A DNA stretch of 49,984 bases from a virus. The notes beneath the pieces are model-generated. The model was not told the origin of the DNA, did no database searches, and was given only the letters and a program-made list of their open reading frames with translations. The position numbers and the translations under genes are program-made. Where the stretch lies: the IMG/VR virus record IMGVR_UViG_3300017732_000010, positions 1 to 49,984 of that record, one strand, 5' to 3'. Of this stretch, positions 33,855 to 41,646 are shown in pieces (positions within the stretch are counted from its first letter, which is position 1; the number at the start of each line of letters is the position of its first letter).

Positions 33855-34560
33855 GATCTTTTACTACCAGTATGACGGTGGTCAAGACATTCTAAACTGT
33901 TGGGATTCACCTCTAAGTTTGGATGGTATTGGTATTGAACCCAAGAAAGTTATTGATGAGTACGAAGGAAACAAATTCGTACCATATATGCAATGTCCTG
34001 CTTGGACACATAAGAACTCACGTGAGTTTATTATGTACAATCCGAAGGACTTGACAATCGTAATCAACAAGGAAGGATATATTACAGTAAAAGAATTGAA
34101 TGATCAGCAGATTCAGAAATATTTGAAGGTAGAAGATTTAGAACCACCTATCAAGACTCTACAGATTTCAGTACCACAATTATTGTTGTGGACAAAATCG
34201 AAAGGTGTATGGGTAGAAGCAAGAGATTATCCCTTGACAAGTAGAAACAATAACTTTACAATAGTAAACGGTTGGTTCAATCTATCTGATTGGTGCCGAC
34301 CTATATCTTTCGGTATCAATGTATGTGATTCTGAACAGGATGTAAAGATTAAACGCGGTGACCCAATTTATAAATTCGCTTTCTATAAAGAAGGAGATCT
34401 ACGAGAGTCATTCAAGTTAACCAAATCAGTACCACCACAGGAAATGTTACTGCAGATGCATAAACGTCTGGCAGTAAAACAATTCACACCGTTCCTTGCT
34501 AAAGATATTATCTTTGGTGAGAAAGAAAAGAAATGCCCTTTCCCTTGGTTTAGAAAATGA
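33844..34560 (+). CDS. Unnamed-family protein, second of two paralogues
   Basis: A 238-residue protein overlapping oxygenase A by 11 bases. Blocks shared with the protein at 32037: a CPA motif, NPKDLTIVINKEGY, GVWVEARDYP, and GDPIYKFAFYKEG. The conserved C-terminus ends KEKKCPFPWFRK. The interleaving of this family with halogenases and oxygenases argues for joint function; the biochemical role is unknown. Confidence 0.55.
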   Translation: MSIEIFYYQYDGGQDILNCWDSPLSLDGIGIEPKKVIDEYEGNKFVPYMQCPAWTHKNSREFIMYNPKDLTIVINKEGYITVKELNDQQIQKYLKVEDLEPPIKTLQISVPQLLLWTKSKGVWVEARDYPLTSRNNNFTIVNGWFNLSDWCRPISFGINVCDSEQDVKIKRGDPIYKFAFYKEGDLRESFKLTKSVPPQEMLLQMHKRLAVKQFTPFLAKDIIFGEKEKKCPFPWFRK

Positions 34561-35222
34561 AGTTTGTAGAAGAGTATTGCCCAACCATAGTAATCGATAA
34601 TTTTTTCGAGACACCATCGTTGGTCGTTAACTTAGCGAAACAGCAACAGTATTTTCGGTGCTATGATCACCCCAACAAGGGCAATTGGCCTGGGATGAGG
34701 TCGAATCTTCTTGACGGAGTTGATCCTATCCTACACGAAATCATATGCAGAAAGGTTATAGCATATCTACCGTCTTTCGTCGCATTTGATATTGCTGATG
34801 TTGCATTTCACGTGTGTGATGGTAACAACAAACGTGGATGGATTCATTCAGACCCACCACACTTAGGTGTCGGTATGGTTATCTATTTGAATGATGGAGT
34901 TGTACCTGATCGTGGTACAACCATCTACGATGTGCCACCACATTTTAAGGGACAAGGTTTCGAAGATGAATTCAAGAAACAATTACTTGCTCAGGATGAT
35001 ACTGAATCGGCAGCAGCATATGATACCTATAGAGAAGAATGTAATGCGATGTATCAAACATCAATTAGTGTTGAAAGTCGATACAATCGTTGCTTACTAT
35101 TTGATGGTAGAAAGTTTCACGGTGGTATGGATTTCTTCGGAAAAGATGTACACGATTCTCGCCTAACTATAGTAGGTTTCTTCCACGGAATCGCTGATGA
35201 TCTTATAAACAACAAACATTAA
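34557..35222 (+). CDS. Fe(II)/2-oxoglutarate oxygenase B
   Basis: A 221-residue oxygenase: His97 and Asp99 (WIHSDPPH), His188 (RKFHGG), Arg202 (DSRLTIVGFF), and the strand VGMVIYLND before GTTIYD. It overlaps the previous gene as ATGA. It carries a longer insertion (about residues 125-165) than oxygenase A, so it likely acts on a different substrate or position. Confidence 0.8.
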   Translation: MKFVEEYCPTIVIDNFFETPSLVVNLAKQQQYFRCYDHPNKGNWPGMRSNLLDGVDPILHEIICRKVIAYLPSFVAFDIADVAFHVCDGNNKRGWIHSDPPHLGVGMVIYLNDGVVPDRGTTIYDVPPHFKGQGFEDEFKKQLLAQDDTESAAAYDTYREECNAMYQTSISVESRYNRCLLFDGRKFHGGMDFFGKDVHDSRLTIVGFFHGIADDLINNKH

Positions 35223-35876
35223 ATGGAAGTGATTATTGACGAGAAAATCGAAGAATTTGCCAACGGTAAACTTTGGCGAATTCGTAATGCATTATCACAG
35301 GAAACTTGTGAACATTTGAAGCACGAATTCATTATGATTAAAAACATAATTGAAGCGACAACTTCAGGTCCCACAAGCGATCCCATAATGCCAGGTGCCT
35401 TTGCAATGTACTCACCAGTATGTTTTGAAGCAATGGGACAGGTAATTAAGAAACAGATTGAGGACGTGGTTAGATGTAAATTATGGCAGACATTTAGTTA
35501 CGCTAGAGTATATACTAAAGGCACGAATCTGGTACGACATAGAGACAGAACGAGTGGTGAATGGGTAGGAAATATATGTGTAACAAGAGACGAAACTAAT
35601 TGGCCCTTTTACATCGAAATTGATGGTAAATCGTATGACCTACTGATGAATCAAGGTGATATGATTGTATTCAGAGGACATAAAGATTTTCATTGGAGAC
35701 CAAAATATCAGGGAGATCTACAGATACAGGCATTTGTATCTTATGTGGATCAAGATGGTAGATACTCTGACAATAAATGGGACGGTCGTCCGATGTTGGC
35801 AGCACCTTGGGAAACAGCAAGTGAGAAAATCCAGAATGAACAATCAATGATCAACACATCACCCTATTACACATAA
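35223..35876 (+). CDS. Fe(II)/2-oxoglutarate oxygenase C
   Basis: A 217-residue oxygenase: His106-Arg-Asp108 (VRHRDR), His157 (FHWRPK), and a C-terminal strand LQIQAFVSYVD. The Arg/Lys expected on the last strand to hold 2-oxoglutarate is not obvious, as in other members of this subfamily with HWRxP and a QxFxxYV strand. It starts right after oxygenase B and ends TAATG with oxygenase D. Confidence 0.75.
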   Translation: MEVIIDEKIEEFANGKLWRIRNALSQETCEHLKHEFIMIKNIIEATTSGPTSDPIMPGAFAMYSPVCFEAMGQVIKKQIEDVVRCKLWQTFSYARVYTKGTNLVRHRDRTSGEWVGNICVTRDETNWPFYIEIDGKSYDLLMNQGDMIVFRGHKDFHWRPKYQGDLQIQAFVSYVDQDGRYSDNKWDGRPMLAAPWETASEKIQNEQSMINTSPYYT

Positions 35877-36565
35877 TGAAACTGACAGTCAGCAATCCAT
35901 TTGACACAGCATATAAGAAACTAGATGATGTAATCGTCTTTGAGGATATAATCCCACCAGTATATCAAGACTGGTTACTCTTATGTGCAAACAATCCAGA
36001 TCTTGCTTGGTATCGTAAGGACAATGCAATCACGGACATCCCCGAGTTTATTGGTGACCCTCGCAATGGGTTCGCTAACTTACATTATTTGTATGAAATT
36101 GAGTACGGTGACAAATCACATTGCTCAACACTTACAAATGGGTTTATGCCGCTCGCTCTTCAGTTCCGTGAAGCATTGAGTGCTGAATGTTTGCTACGGA
36201 TGAGAATCAATGCAGTTCCTGCAATGGGATGCAATCAAGTTCAAATGCCACACATTGATAGTTACGTTCCTAACTCTTGGAATGTAATCTACTATCTAAA
36301 TGATACTGACGGTGATACAATCATCTACAATGAGAGGACTCAGGATGCCTTTGAATACCCTGCAATGGTTGACAAGGACGCTTGGACTGAAAAGCAGCGA
36401 ATCACCCCTAAGAAGGGCAGAGCGGTTGCTTTCAAGGGTGATCTATTTCACAGTTCATCCTACTCAACACTCAATCCACGTTTAGTGGTAAATATAAATG
36501 TGAGTGAGAAAACACCCACAGACATTCGTTCCTCATACAATCCTAATTATGGCAACCTTACTTGA
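35876..36565 (+). CDS. Fe(II)/2-oxoglutarate oxygenase D
   Basis: A 229-residue oxygenase: His126 and Asp128 (PHIDSY), His192 (LFHSSS), Arg202 (NPRLVVNINV), with NVIYYLNDTDGDTIIY between. It overlaps both neighbours (TAATG upstream, 17 bases downstream). Complete catalytic set. Confidence 0.85.
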   Translation: MKLTVSNPFDTAYKKLDDVIVFEDIIPPVYQDWLLLCANNPDLAWYRKDNAITDIPEFIGDPRNGFANLHYLYEIEYGDKSHCSTLTNGFMPLALQFREALSAECLLRMRINAVPAMGCNQVQMPHIDSYVPNSWNVIYYLNDTDGDTIIYNERTQDAFEYPAMVDKDAWTEKQRITPKKGRAVAFKGDLFHSSSYSTLNPRLVVNINVSEKTPTDIRSSYNPNYGNLT

Positions 36566-37223
36566 AACTGGAGAGGATTGGACTCTCTGGAGATCACCCT
36601 GTATCGTCCACGAACAGGATGAAATGATCACACAATTGGGAAGAGCATATCGTCTCTTCAAAAATACTTTTACAGGATTCGATTCATCGCTGACTGATAA
36701 AGGATTGACAATCGGAAATCTTCCTACTCTATTCGATTATGATGAAAAACGCAAGGAAGATGAGGATTTTATCAAGAATTGGGGCAAAAACCAGCATTCT
36801 GGGTATCGGTTCTATAACATATTCGCACTTACGTCCCCGAGTCCGCTATTCTGGTTATTGAACAGAGATCTTCAAACTATTGTGCGAAGCACTCTTGAAA
36901 CTGATGAACCATTATGGTTTCAATGTTGGATGAACTACCACACACCCGATCAGGTGTTAAAGTGGCACGATCACAAATTTGATTACCACGGTTATATTAG
37001 TATCGAACCACACAACACTACAACCGAGTTCAGACAAGACGGTAAACCACTCTACAATATAAAGAATGAAGTGGGCAATGTGTACTTTGGGCCTGGGTGG
37101 GACAGGCAACACAGAGTTGTAGTTCACGAGGAATTTAACACACCTCGTATTACTTTAGGGTTCGATATTCATACTCAGTCAGATTTACCTGACGATCAGT
37201 TCTCACTTATTCCACTATTGTAA
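36549..37223 (+). CDS. Fe(II)/2-oxoglutarate oxygenase E, HxH variant
   Basis: A 224-residue protein from ATG 36549 (MATLLETGEDWTLWRS); the upstream in-frame ATG overlaps oxygenase D more deeply. The first metal motif is WHDHKFDYHGY (His140, Asp141, His142), HxH rather than HxD. His188-Arg189 (RQHRVVVH) and PRITLGFDI follow. I treat it as a divergent oxygenase; whether the metal site is complete is uncertain. Confidence 0.6.
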   Translation: MATLLETGEDWTLWRSPCIVHEQDEMITQLGRAYRLFKNTFTGFDSSLTDKGLTIGNLPTLFDYDEKRKEDEDFIKNWGKNQHSGYRFYNIFALTSPSPLFWLLNRDLQTIVRSTLETDEPLWFQCWMNYHTPDQVLKWHDHKFDYHGYISIEPHNTTTEFRQDGKPLYNIKNEVGNVYFGPGWDRQHRVVVHEEFNTPRITLGFDIHTQSDLPDDQFSLIPLL

Positions 37224-37227
37224 ATAG
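37221..37227 (+). promoter_or_regulatory. Late-type promoter box (GTAAATA)
   Basis: GTAAATA overlaps the stop of oxygenase E, 24 bases before ATG 37252. Confidence 0.45.
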
Positions 37228-37251
37228 TATATACGTTCGCTTGGGGGAGCG

Positions 37252-37434
37252 ATGTTCTTAAAAACCAGAATGCTTAACAACACACAGCAGTCAGTTTTAC
37301 GCAAAGCGATACTGTTGTACATTTCGTCTCTACATAAGAGACATCACAATGGACAAATCAATGACATCACATTAAGCGAAACACTTAATGAGGTGAATTT
37401 GATTACTGATTTATTACATTTGAAACAGGATTAA
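37252..37434 (+). CDS. Small hypothetical protein
   Basis: A 60-residue basic helical protein (MFLKTRMLNNTQQSVLRKAI). It ends TAATG with the next gene. No function known. Confidence 0.55.
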   Translation: MFLKTRMLNNTQQSVLRKAILLYISSLHKRHHNGQINDITLSETLNEVNLITDLLHLKQD

Positions 37435-37763
37435 TGTCAACACCTTTATTCATTTCGGAGTCTATCCCATTGGAAATTAGAAACGTACTCAAATCTCTTG
37501 AAATTGGTATGCCTGCACGGTATAAGGATTTCACAGGTACAATCGAATTTGTATCAGAAGAGTATATTACTCTCTGTATTTCAGAGAAACCCAATCCAGA
37601 AGGATCAAGACATCCTATGAATAAATGTTGTTTACTGGTGTATTCACGTGATTGGGATGATCTAGAAATAGATGATTCTCCCTTTAAAAATGTAAAGAAT
37701 TACAAGGGAAAAACCAATGACCACCCAGGAAATGAGATGTTACCACCGATCGAAGACCGATGA
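37434..37763 (+). CDS. Conserved cyanophage protein
   Basis: A 109-residue protein with an SH3-like beta pattern (MPARYKDFTGTIEFVSEEYITLCI) and CCLLVYSRDWDDL. Recurrent in cyanophages in my recollection. It is coupled to both neighbours. Function unknown. Confidence 0.6.
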   Translation: MSTPLFISESIPLEIRNVLKSLEIGMPARYKDFTGTIEFVSEEYITLCISEKPNPEGSRHPMNKCCLLVYSRDWDDLEIDDSPFKNVKNYKGKTNDHPGNEMLPPIEDR

Positions 37764-37903
37764 AACACAGTAATTACGATGAAAATATGTATGAGGAGAT
37801 TTTAATTTATTACGCACACGACAAACCAAAATCTGCTACAATACAGGAACACACCGATCAATGCCAGAAATTCACAAATGAACAGTCTCGCACTCTCACC
37901 TAA
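37760..37903 (+). CDS. Small hypothetical protein
   Basis: A 47-residue ORF starting ATGA over the previous stop: MKHSNYDENMYEEILIYYAH. Acidic and Tyr-rich at the N-terminus. It overlaps the next gene by 26 bases. Unrecognised. Confidence 0.5.
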   Translation: MKHSNYDENMYEEILIYYAHDKPKSATIQEHTDQCQKFTNEQSRTLT

Positions 37904-38054
37904 AGAACTGCTAGGATGTATGTCAGCAATGCAAATGCTTGATGACAAGTCACAACAGAACTGGGAATCACTTCTCGGTATCAAATATAATGATCTCTAT
38001 CAAAAATTAGAAAATGCCCTTGAGGAAATTGGTGAAGGTCACACCGAAATCTGA
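37878..38054 (+). CDS. Small helical protein
   Basis: A 58-residue ORF: MNSLALSPKELLGCMSAMQM, then a helix ending ENALEEIGEGHTEI. Overlaps both neighbours. Unrecognised. Confidence 0.55.
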   Translation: MNSLALSPKELLGCMSAMQMLDDKSQQNWESLLGIKYNDLYQKLENALEEIGEGHTEI

Positions 38055-38223
38055 CCGAACAAAGCAACAGTTCGTCAATCTGATGAACAACAATCCAATC
38101 TGCGAAATTCAAGAACGTAGAAAGGATGGACGTTTGTTTATGTCATCTAAACATAATCCAGAAGTCTGGATATGGTCTGACGGTGACGATGATCCCCATT
38201 GGTCTTATGAGCGCATTGCCTGA
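38032..38223 (+). CDS. Small hypothetical protein, GTG start
   Basis: About 63 residues from GTG 38032, preceded by GAGGA five bases upstream; an ATG at 38014 is in frame but has no RBS. It reads KVTPKSDRTKQQFVNLM, then an ERRKDGRLFM strand and a Trp-rich EVWIWSDGDDDPHWSYERI end. Overlaps the previous gene by 23 bases and the next by 17. Function unknown. Confidence 0.55.
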   Translation: MKVTPKSDRTKQQFVNLMNNNPICEIQERRKDGRLFMSSKHNPEVWIWSDGDDDPHWSYERIA

Positions 38224-38419
38224 GTTTTTCAAATCCACGTCTGACTTGCCATATGACCGTCATTGGTATAAAATATGGTGCAAGGACAACTCAGTTAAAA
38301 TCGTGGAGTCTTACGAGGAAGTCCAAACCGCTTGGTGGAACTTCCATTTTCACATTTCACATATCGAGGTTATTGATGCCAAACGAACAAAAGGAGGGAA
38401 AAGCAGGGGATTCGCTTAA
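38207..38419 (+). CDS. Conserved cyanophage protein
   Basis: A 70-residue protein from ATG 38207: MSALPEFFKSTSDLPYDRHW, then YKIWCKDNSVKIVESYEEVQ, and a basic end. I recall the pattern from other cyanophages. A longer frame upstream would overlap the previous gene fully. Function unknown. Confidence 0.6.
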   Translation: MSALPEFFKSTSDLPYDRHWYKIWCKDNSVKIVESYEEVQTAWWNFHFHISHIEVIDAKRTKGGKSRGFA

Positions 38420-38600
38420 GATACAAGTTGAAGACGGTCAGGTTACTCTTGACTGGGACAGAAATGACCCTATGTGGAACTTTCTAAACAATCTAACACA
38501 GGAACAACTACAGGAATTTGTTAATGAATCAATCGAACACGGACTATCAACTACTGATCTCTCTGGCGAAACTGATGCACGAGAAGGTGACGGAGTGTGA
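38376..38600 (+). CDS. Small hypothetical protein
   Basis: A 74-residue acidic protein from ATG 38376 (MPNEQKEGKAGDSLKIQVED), overlapping the previous gene by 44 bases. WDRNDPMWNFLNNLTQEQLQ is a recognisable helix. Function unknown. Confidence 0.55.
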   Translation: MPNEQKEGKAGDSLKIQVEDGQVTLDWDRNDPMWNFLNNLTQEQLQEFVNESIEHGLSTTDLSGETDAREGDGV

Positions 38601-38832
38601 CTTCACAAAGTATCTACAGTCAAATTTGAATACTGTAATCTATGAACTCGAAAGGCAACACACCTTGCAACAATCCTCTGAATTGCAATTCATTCAAAAA
38701 AACAATGGTGGACATATTAGGAAGGATCTCGATTCCATCGGAGACGGTCTTATCTCATTCACAGATACAGGCATCCGTCAAGACAGTTACGAGCACTCAC
38801 CATACTACTGGGAGACAGATCGAAACAGGTAA
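38575..38832 (+). CDS. Hypothetical protein
   Basis: An 85-residue protein from ATG 38575 (MHEKVTECDFTKYLQSNLNT), helical, then GHIRKDLDSIGDGLISF and an end with SPYYW. A second frame is open in the same stretch from 38642, but this one fits the run of overlapping genes better. Function unknown. Confidence 0.5.
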   Translation: MHEKVTECDFTKYLQSNLNTVIYELERQHTLQQSSELQFIQKNNGGHIRKDLDSIGDGLISFTDTGIRQDSYEHSPYYWETDRNR

Positions 38833-38889
38833 AGATAAGTAACAAAATGTATTCATCGTTACATTATTATGTTATGATTCCAGAACAAT

Positions 38890-38896
38890 CTAAATA
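38890..38896 (+). promoter_or_regulatory. Late-type promoter box (CTAAATA)
   Basis: CTAAATA in the gap between 38832 and the small gene at 38969. Confidence 0.4.
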
Positions 38897-38968
38897 CTAG
38901 TAGAATTAACGAGGACACAATGCATCCAGTATGTTCTACATTATGGTATAAAATTTGGAGTAACAACT

Positions 38969-39124
38969 ATGCACAACTTAATGGCGAAGGAGCAACTCGT
39001 TGAATGGACTAATCAGTCTCTAAACGACGAAGAACTAATGGACGATTATTTCAATTGCTTAATCGAATGCTCGATTGAACCACACTCAGGAGAATGCAAA
39101 CGAATTTGCAGAGATATGTTCTGA
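38969..39124 (+). CDS. Small conserved cyanophage protein
   Basis: A 51-residue ORF: MHNLMAKEQLVEWTNQSLND, then EELMDDYFNCLIEC and a CKRICRDMF end with several Cys. This pattern recurs in cyanophages as I remember them. It is followed by an intrinsic terminator. Confidence 0.65.
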   Translation: MHNLMAKEQLVEWTNQSLNDEELMDDYFNCLIECSIEPHSGECKRICRDMF

Positions 39125-39147
39125 CCGTGTGACAATCCAACAACTGA

Positions 39148-39176
39148 CCCATCGATCCCCCATCGGTGGGTTTTTT
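39148..39176 (+). terminator. Intrinsic terminator before the helicase gene
   Basis: CCCATCG (39148-39154) and CGGTGGG (39164-39170) form a 7-bp stem with one G-T pair around a 9-base loop, followed by six T. It lies before the helicase start I prefer (39213) and within the frame that the upstream ATG would use. Confidence 0.7.
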
Positions 39177-39181
39177 GGTGT

Positions 39182-39187
39182 TATACT
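39182..39187 (+). promoter_or_regulatory. Possible early -10 box (TATACT) for the helicase
   Basis: TATACT sits between the terminator and the helicase start, about 25 bases upstream of TTG 39213. No convincing -35 is seen. Confidence 0.4.
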
Positions 39188-39212
39188 ATGTGTAACAGAT
39201 CAGGAGAGACAT

Positions 39213-40466
39213 TTGAGCGTTAATCTTCGCAAGCACCAACAGAGAGCAGTAGACGCTATGAAGCGTGAGACTAAAGGTCAGGTCATCATCCCTACAGGTG
39301 GCGGCAAGACAATGTGTATGATCTATGATGCTTTAAGGACGCTCAACACTAACAGCAACAGCACCATTGTAGTTGTTGCACCTCGTATCCTACTCGCTAA
39401 TCAGTTGAGTGAGGAGTTTATGCAGTTCCTTAAGGCAGATTGGGTTCACGTCTATCACGTCCACTCTGGAGAGACTCATCACGAGTCAGGCACAAAACCT
39501 GAGAAACTTGCAAAATTCATTGAAAAGAACAAAGAGAATAATGCAGTTGCAACTCACGTTATCTTCACAACATACCACTCATTGAGAAGGGTTGTTGAGT
39601 CTGGCATTGAGATCGATACAGCATATTTTGATGAAGCACATAACAGCGTAGCACGTAATTTCTTTGAATCAACTGAAGAGATCAGCGAAACAGCAAAACG
39701 TTGCTACTTCTTTACAGCAACACCTCGCATCGCACGTAGACACAACCGTGGTATGAATAACCAACTTGTTTATGGTCAGATCATTGAACAAGTACCTGCA
39801 CCCGAGTTGATCGAGAGCGGTTCAATCATCCCACCAACTATTGTGCCATTCGAGCAAGATATTGATCGAGTTAAGAAAATGAGTTGGGATACTGATGCAC
39901 AAACAGTTCTCGATGTACTGGAGAATCTTGACGATAAGAACGCACAGAAAGTTTTATGTGCAGTTCCTAGTTCTAAGATCTTAGGTAATATGCTAGGTCA
40001 AACCAACTTGTTATCAGAGTTGAAGAAACGCGGTTACGATGTCCTACACGTGACTAGCAAGTTCGGTGCCTATGTCAATAACAAGAAGGTAAACCGTGAG
40101 AAGTTCTTCAATACTATGGATGAGTTCGGACGTGATGATGATCGTAAGTTTATCATCTTCCATTACTCTATCCTATCTGAAGGTATCAATGTTCACGGTC
40201 TAACCCATACTATTCTCTTGAGACAGTTGGCAACCGTCGAAATGGCACAAACCATCGGACGTGTTATCAGACTACATAAAGAGGACTCTAAGCGTATTCG
40301 CTCAGGTGAACTGACAGCGGGTAACCTTAAGATGTATCGCAAACCAACTGGTTACGTGACAGTCCCGACCTACACGAACTATGGTAAGCACATCGCAAAG
40401 CGTCTTCAGAGGGTTGTAGATGCGATTTTCGTCCACGGTATCCACCCCGAGTCGCTAGTTGCATAA
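39213..40466 (+). CDS. DEAH-box superfamily 2 helicase, TTG start
   Basis: A 417-residue helicase of the UvsW/type III restriction type. Motifs: Walker A PTGGGKT (about residue 28 from the chosen start), DEAH in FDEAHN, FTATP (motif III-like), and QTIGRVIRLH (motif VI). Such proteins unwind branched DNA in T4-like replication and recombination. The frame is open from ATG 39075, but an intrinsic terminator and a promoter-like box lie inside that extension, and AGGAG lies seven bases before TTG 39213, so I start there (SVNLRKHQQRAVDAM). Similar to, but shorter than, T4 UvsW. Confidence 0.8.
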   Translation: MSVNLRKHQQRAVDAMKRETKGQVIIPTGGGKTMCMIYDALRTLNTNSNSTIVVVAPRILLANQLSEEFMQFLKADWVHVYHVHSGETHHESGTKPEKLAKFIEKNKENNAVATHVIFTTYHSLRRVVESGIEIDTAYFDEAHNSVARNFFESTEEISETAKRCYFFTATPRIARRHNRGMNNQLVYGQIIEQVPAPELIESGSIIPPTIVPFEQDIDRVKKMSWDTDAQTVLDVLENLDDKNAQKVLCAVPSSKILGNMLGQTNLLSELKKRGYDVLHVTSKFGAYVNNKKVNREKFFNTMDEFGRDDDRKFIIFHYSILSEGINVHGLTHTILLRQLATVEMAQTIGRVIRLHKEDSKRIRSGELTAGNLKMYRKPTGYVTVPTYTNYGKHIAKRLQRVVDAIFVHGIHPESLVA

Positions 40467-40469
40467 ATA
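40462..40469 (+). promoter_or_regulatory. Late promoter box (CATAAATA)
   Basis: CATAAATA overlapping the helicase stop, 31 bases before ATG 40501. Confidence 0.55.
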
Positions 40470-40500
40470 ACTCTATCAAGTACAGTTACAGAGATTAACA

Positions 40501-40929
40501 ATGGCAACGACAGCAGTTAATGGGTATGCAGATTTGCTACTCACTAAATTGTCAGAGAAGGCGAAGGCATATAGACTCGCCAATATTGACAAGAGAATCG
40601 CAGAATCTGTTGGCACAACTACAGAAATTGCAAGATCAATTCACACTCACGTGAACGTTATCCTCAACAAAAGAGAAAAAGTTGTAGCGGACGATGCTTC
40701 CGTCACGTGGACATTCGCTAAGGTAGATGATGGCGATGACATCAAAATTACAGCGACAGCACCTGCAGATAGAGGTGGACACACAAAAGAATTAATGTGG
40801 ATCGAGGGTTCTACTGGTAAATGCAAGAAACTCAAAGGGGATCTTTATACTGTAGATGCCAACAGCATTGATGACACATACAGGGAAGCATTCTTCGATA
40901 AGGTATCACATTTGGGGACATTCTGGTAA
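40501..40929 (+). CDS. Hypothetical protein
   Basis: A 142-residue protein starting MATTAVNGYADLLLTKLSEK, helical at first and beta-rich later (WTFAKVDDGDDIKITATAP). No family recognised. It has its own late box and is followed by a strong terminator. Confidence 0.6.
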   Translation: MATTAVNGYADLLLTKLSEKAKAYRLANIDKRIAESVGTTTEIARSIHTHVNVILNKREKVVADDASVTWTFAKVDDGDDIKITATAPADRGGHTKELMWIEGSTGKCKKLKGDLYTVDANSIDDTYREAFFDKVSHLGTFW

Positions 40930-40959
40930 ACTATGTGACACTTAAATAACTGTACTACT

Positions 40960-40982
40960 AAGACCCCACAGGGGTCTTTTTT
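40960..40982 (+). terminator. Strong intrinsic terminator
   Basis: AAGACCCC and GGGGTCTT form a perfect 8-bp stem around ACA, continued by a T run. It closes the helicase-side operon; the early-region genes begin after it. Confidence 0.85.
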
Positions 40983-40997
40983 ATTGGTATATTATAA

Positions 40998-41147
40998 ATG
41001 TGGAAGGCAAGGGTAGCATTCACTAATTGCTTTCAATTCGAACCTCTTCCACACCTCACACAACCGTCAGAGCGTTGCTCACATTACAAATCGCTGAGGG
41101 ATACCCTCGCTCTGATGGTCACAATATTACACAACCTAATACGATGA
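40998..41147 (+). CDS. Small hypothetical protein
   Basis: A 49-residue ORF, MWKARVAFTNCFQFEPLPHL, overlapping the next ATG at 41144 as ATGA, which supports it. TATAAATG just upstream resembles a late or -10 box. Two inverted repeats (41000/41052 and 41068/41114) fall inside it, so an RNA structure role cannot be excluded. Confidence 0.5.
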   Translation: MWKARVAFTNCFQFEPLPHLTQPSERCSHYKSLRDTLALMVTILHNLIR

Positions 41148-41302
41148 CAAGAGTACAAATCACATTACTAGTTGAAGTTGATACAGAAGACGAAATCAAT
41201 TGCCCTGACGGTGATGCTATCAACCAAAACGTAGTAGTCAATACAATCGATAACGGTTTCTTTATCGACCCTGTAACAGTATTAGACGCGAGGATAGTAT
41301 AA
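41144..41302 (+). CDS. Small hypothetical protein
   Basis: A 52-residue beta-rich protein from ATG 41144 (MTRVQITLLVEVDTEDEINC), ending TAATG with the next gene. The longer frame upstream overlaps the previous ORF. Function unknown. Confidence 0.6.
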   Translation: MTRVQITLLVEVDTEDEINCPDGDAINQNVVVNTIDNGFFIDPVTVLDARIV

Positions 41303-41625
41303 TGAATCAAACTAACAATAAAAAAGAATTTACAATCAAATTGTCCAGAAGAGAACTAGGTATGCTTCACTATTATGCACGCGGTTTAGTTGCAAGAATT
41401 GACAGCGATGTAACAGAGTGGGGATCAAGTTGTACTGGTCACGATGTTATCGAACACGATTATTATGGTAAAGACGCAATAGTAGGATTGATGCAAGAGA
41501 TCAAACCACTAGTGGAATCTAACTATGGAACAGAGTGGGATGACTGGCAGCAGATGACACTTCGTGCCAAACCACAAACTGTCACACCCGAACCACTAGA
41601 CCTTGATCCATCCTCTATAATATAG
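41302..41625 (+). CDS. Hypothetical protein
   Basis: A 107-residue protein (MNQTNNKKEFTIKLSRRELG), a basic N-terminal helix and acidic C-terminus. The -10 box and the palindrome for the next gene lie over its last codons. Unrecognised. Confidence 0.55.
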   Translation: MNQTNNKKEFTIKLSRRELGMLHYYARGLVARIDSDVTEWGSSCTGHDVIEHDYYGKDAIVGLMQEIKPLVESNYGTEWDDWQQMTLRAKPQTVTPEPLDLDPSSII

Positions 41626-41628
41626 AGG
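41612..41628 (+). promoter_or_regulatory. Early promoter inside a perfect palindrome
   Basis: CCTCTATA-A-TATAGAGG is an exact inverted repeat; the TATAAT -10 box (41616-41621) is inside it. It precedes ATG 41647 by about 20 bases with CAGGAG between. Confidence 0.6.
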
Positions 41629-41646
41629 TAAAGCACAGGAGACCAA

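Noticed and set aside
38642-38842. Alternative ORF with MVDILGRISIPSE in a second frame
   Set aside because: It overlaps the ORF at 38575-38832, which fits the coupled small-gene run better; no RBS before its starts.
38920-39003. 27-residue mini-ORF (MHPVCSTLWYKIW) with GAGG upstream
   Set aside because: Overlaps the better-supported gene at 38969; too short to support.
39075-39212. N-terminal extension of the helicase from ATG 39075
   Set aside because: An intrinsic terminator and a -10 box fall in it, and AGGAG precedes TTG 39213.
41000-41114. Two inverted repeats (GTGGAAG/CTTCCAC and CAGAGC/GCTCTG) suggesting an ncRNA or tRNA remnant
   Set aside because: The first is only 53 bases with no T-arm or D-arm, and a coupled 49-residue ORF explains the stretch better.
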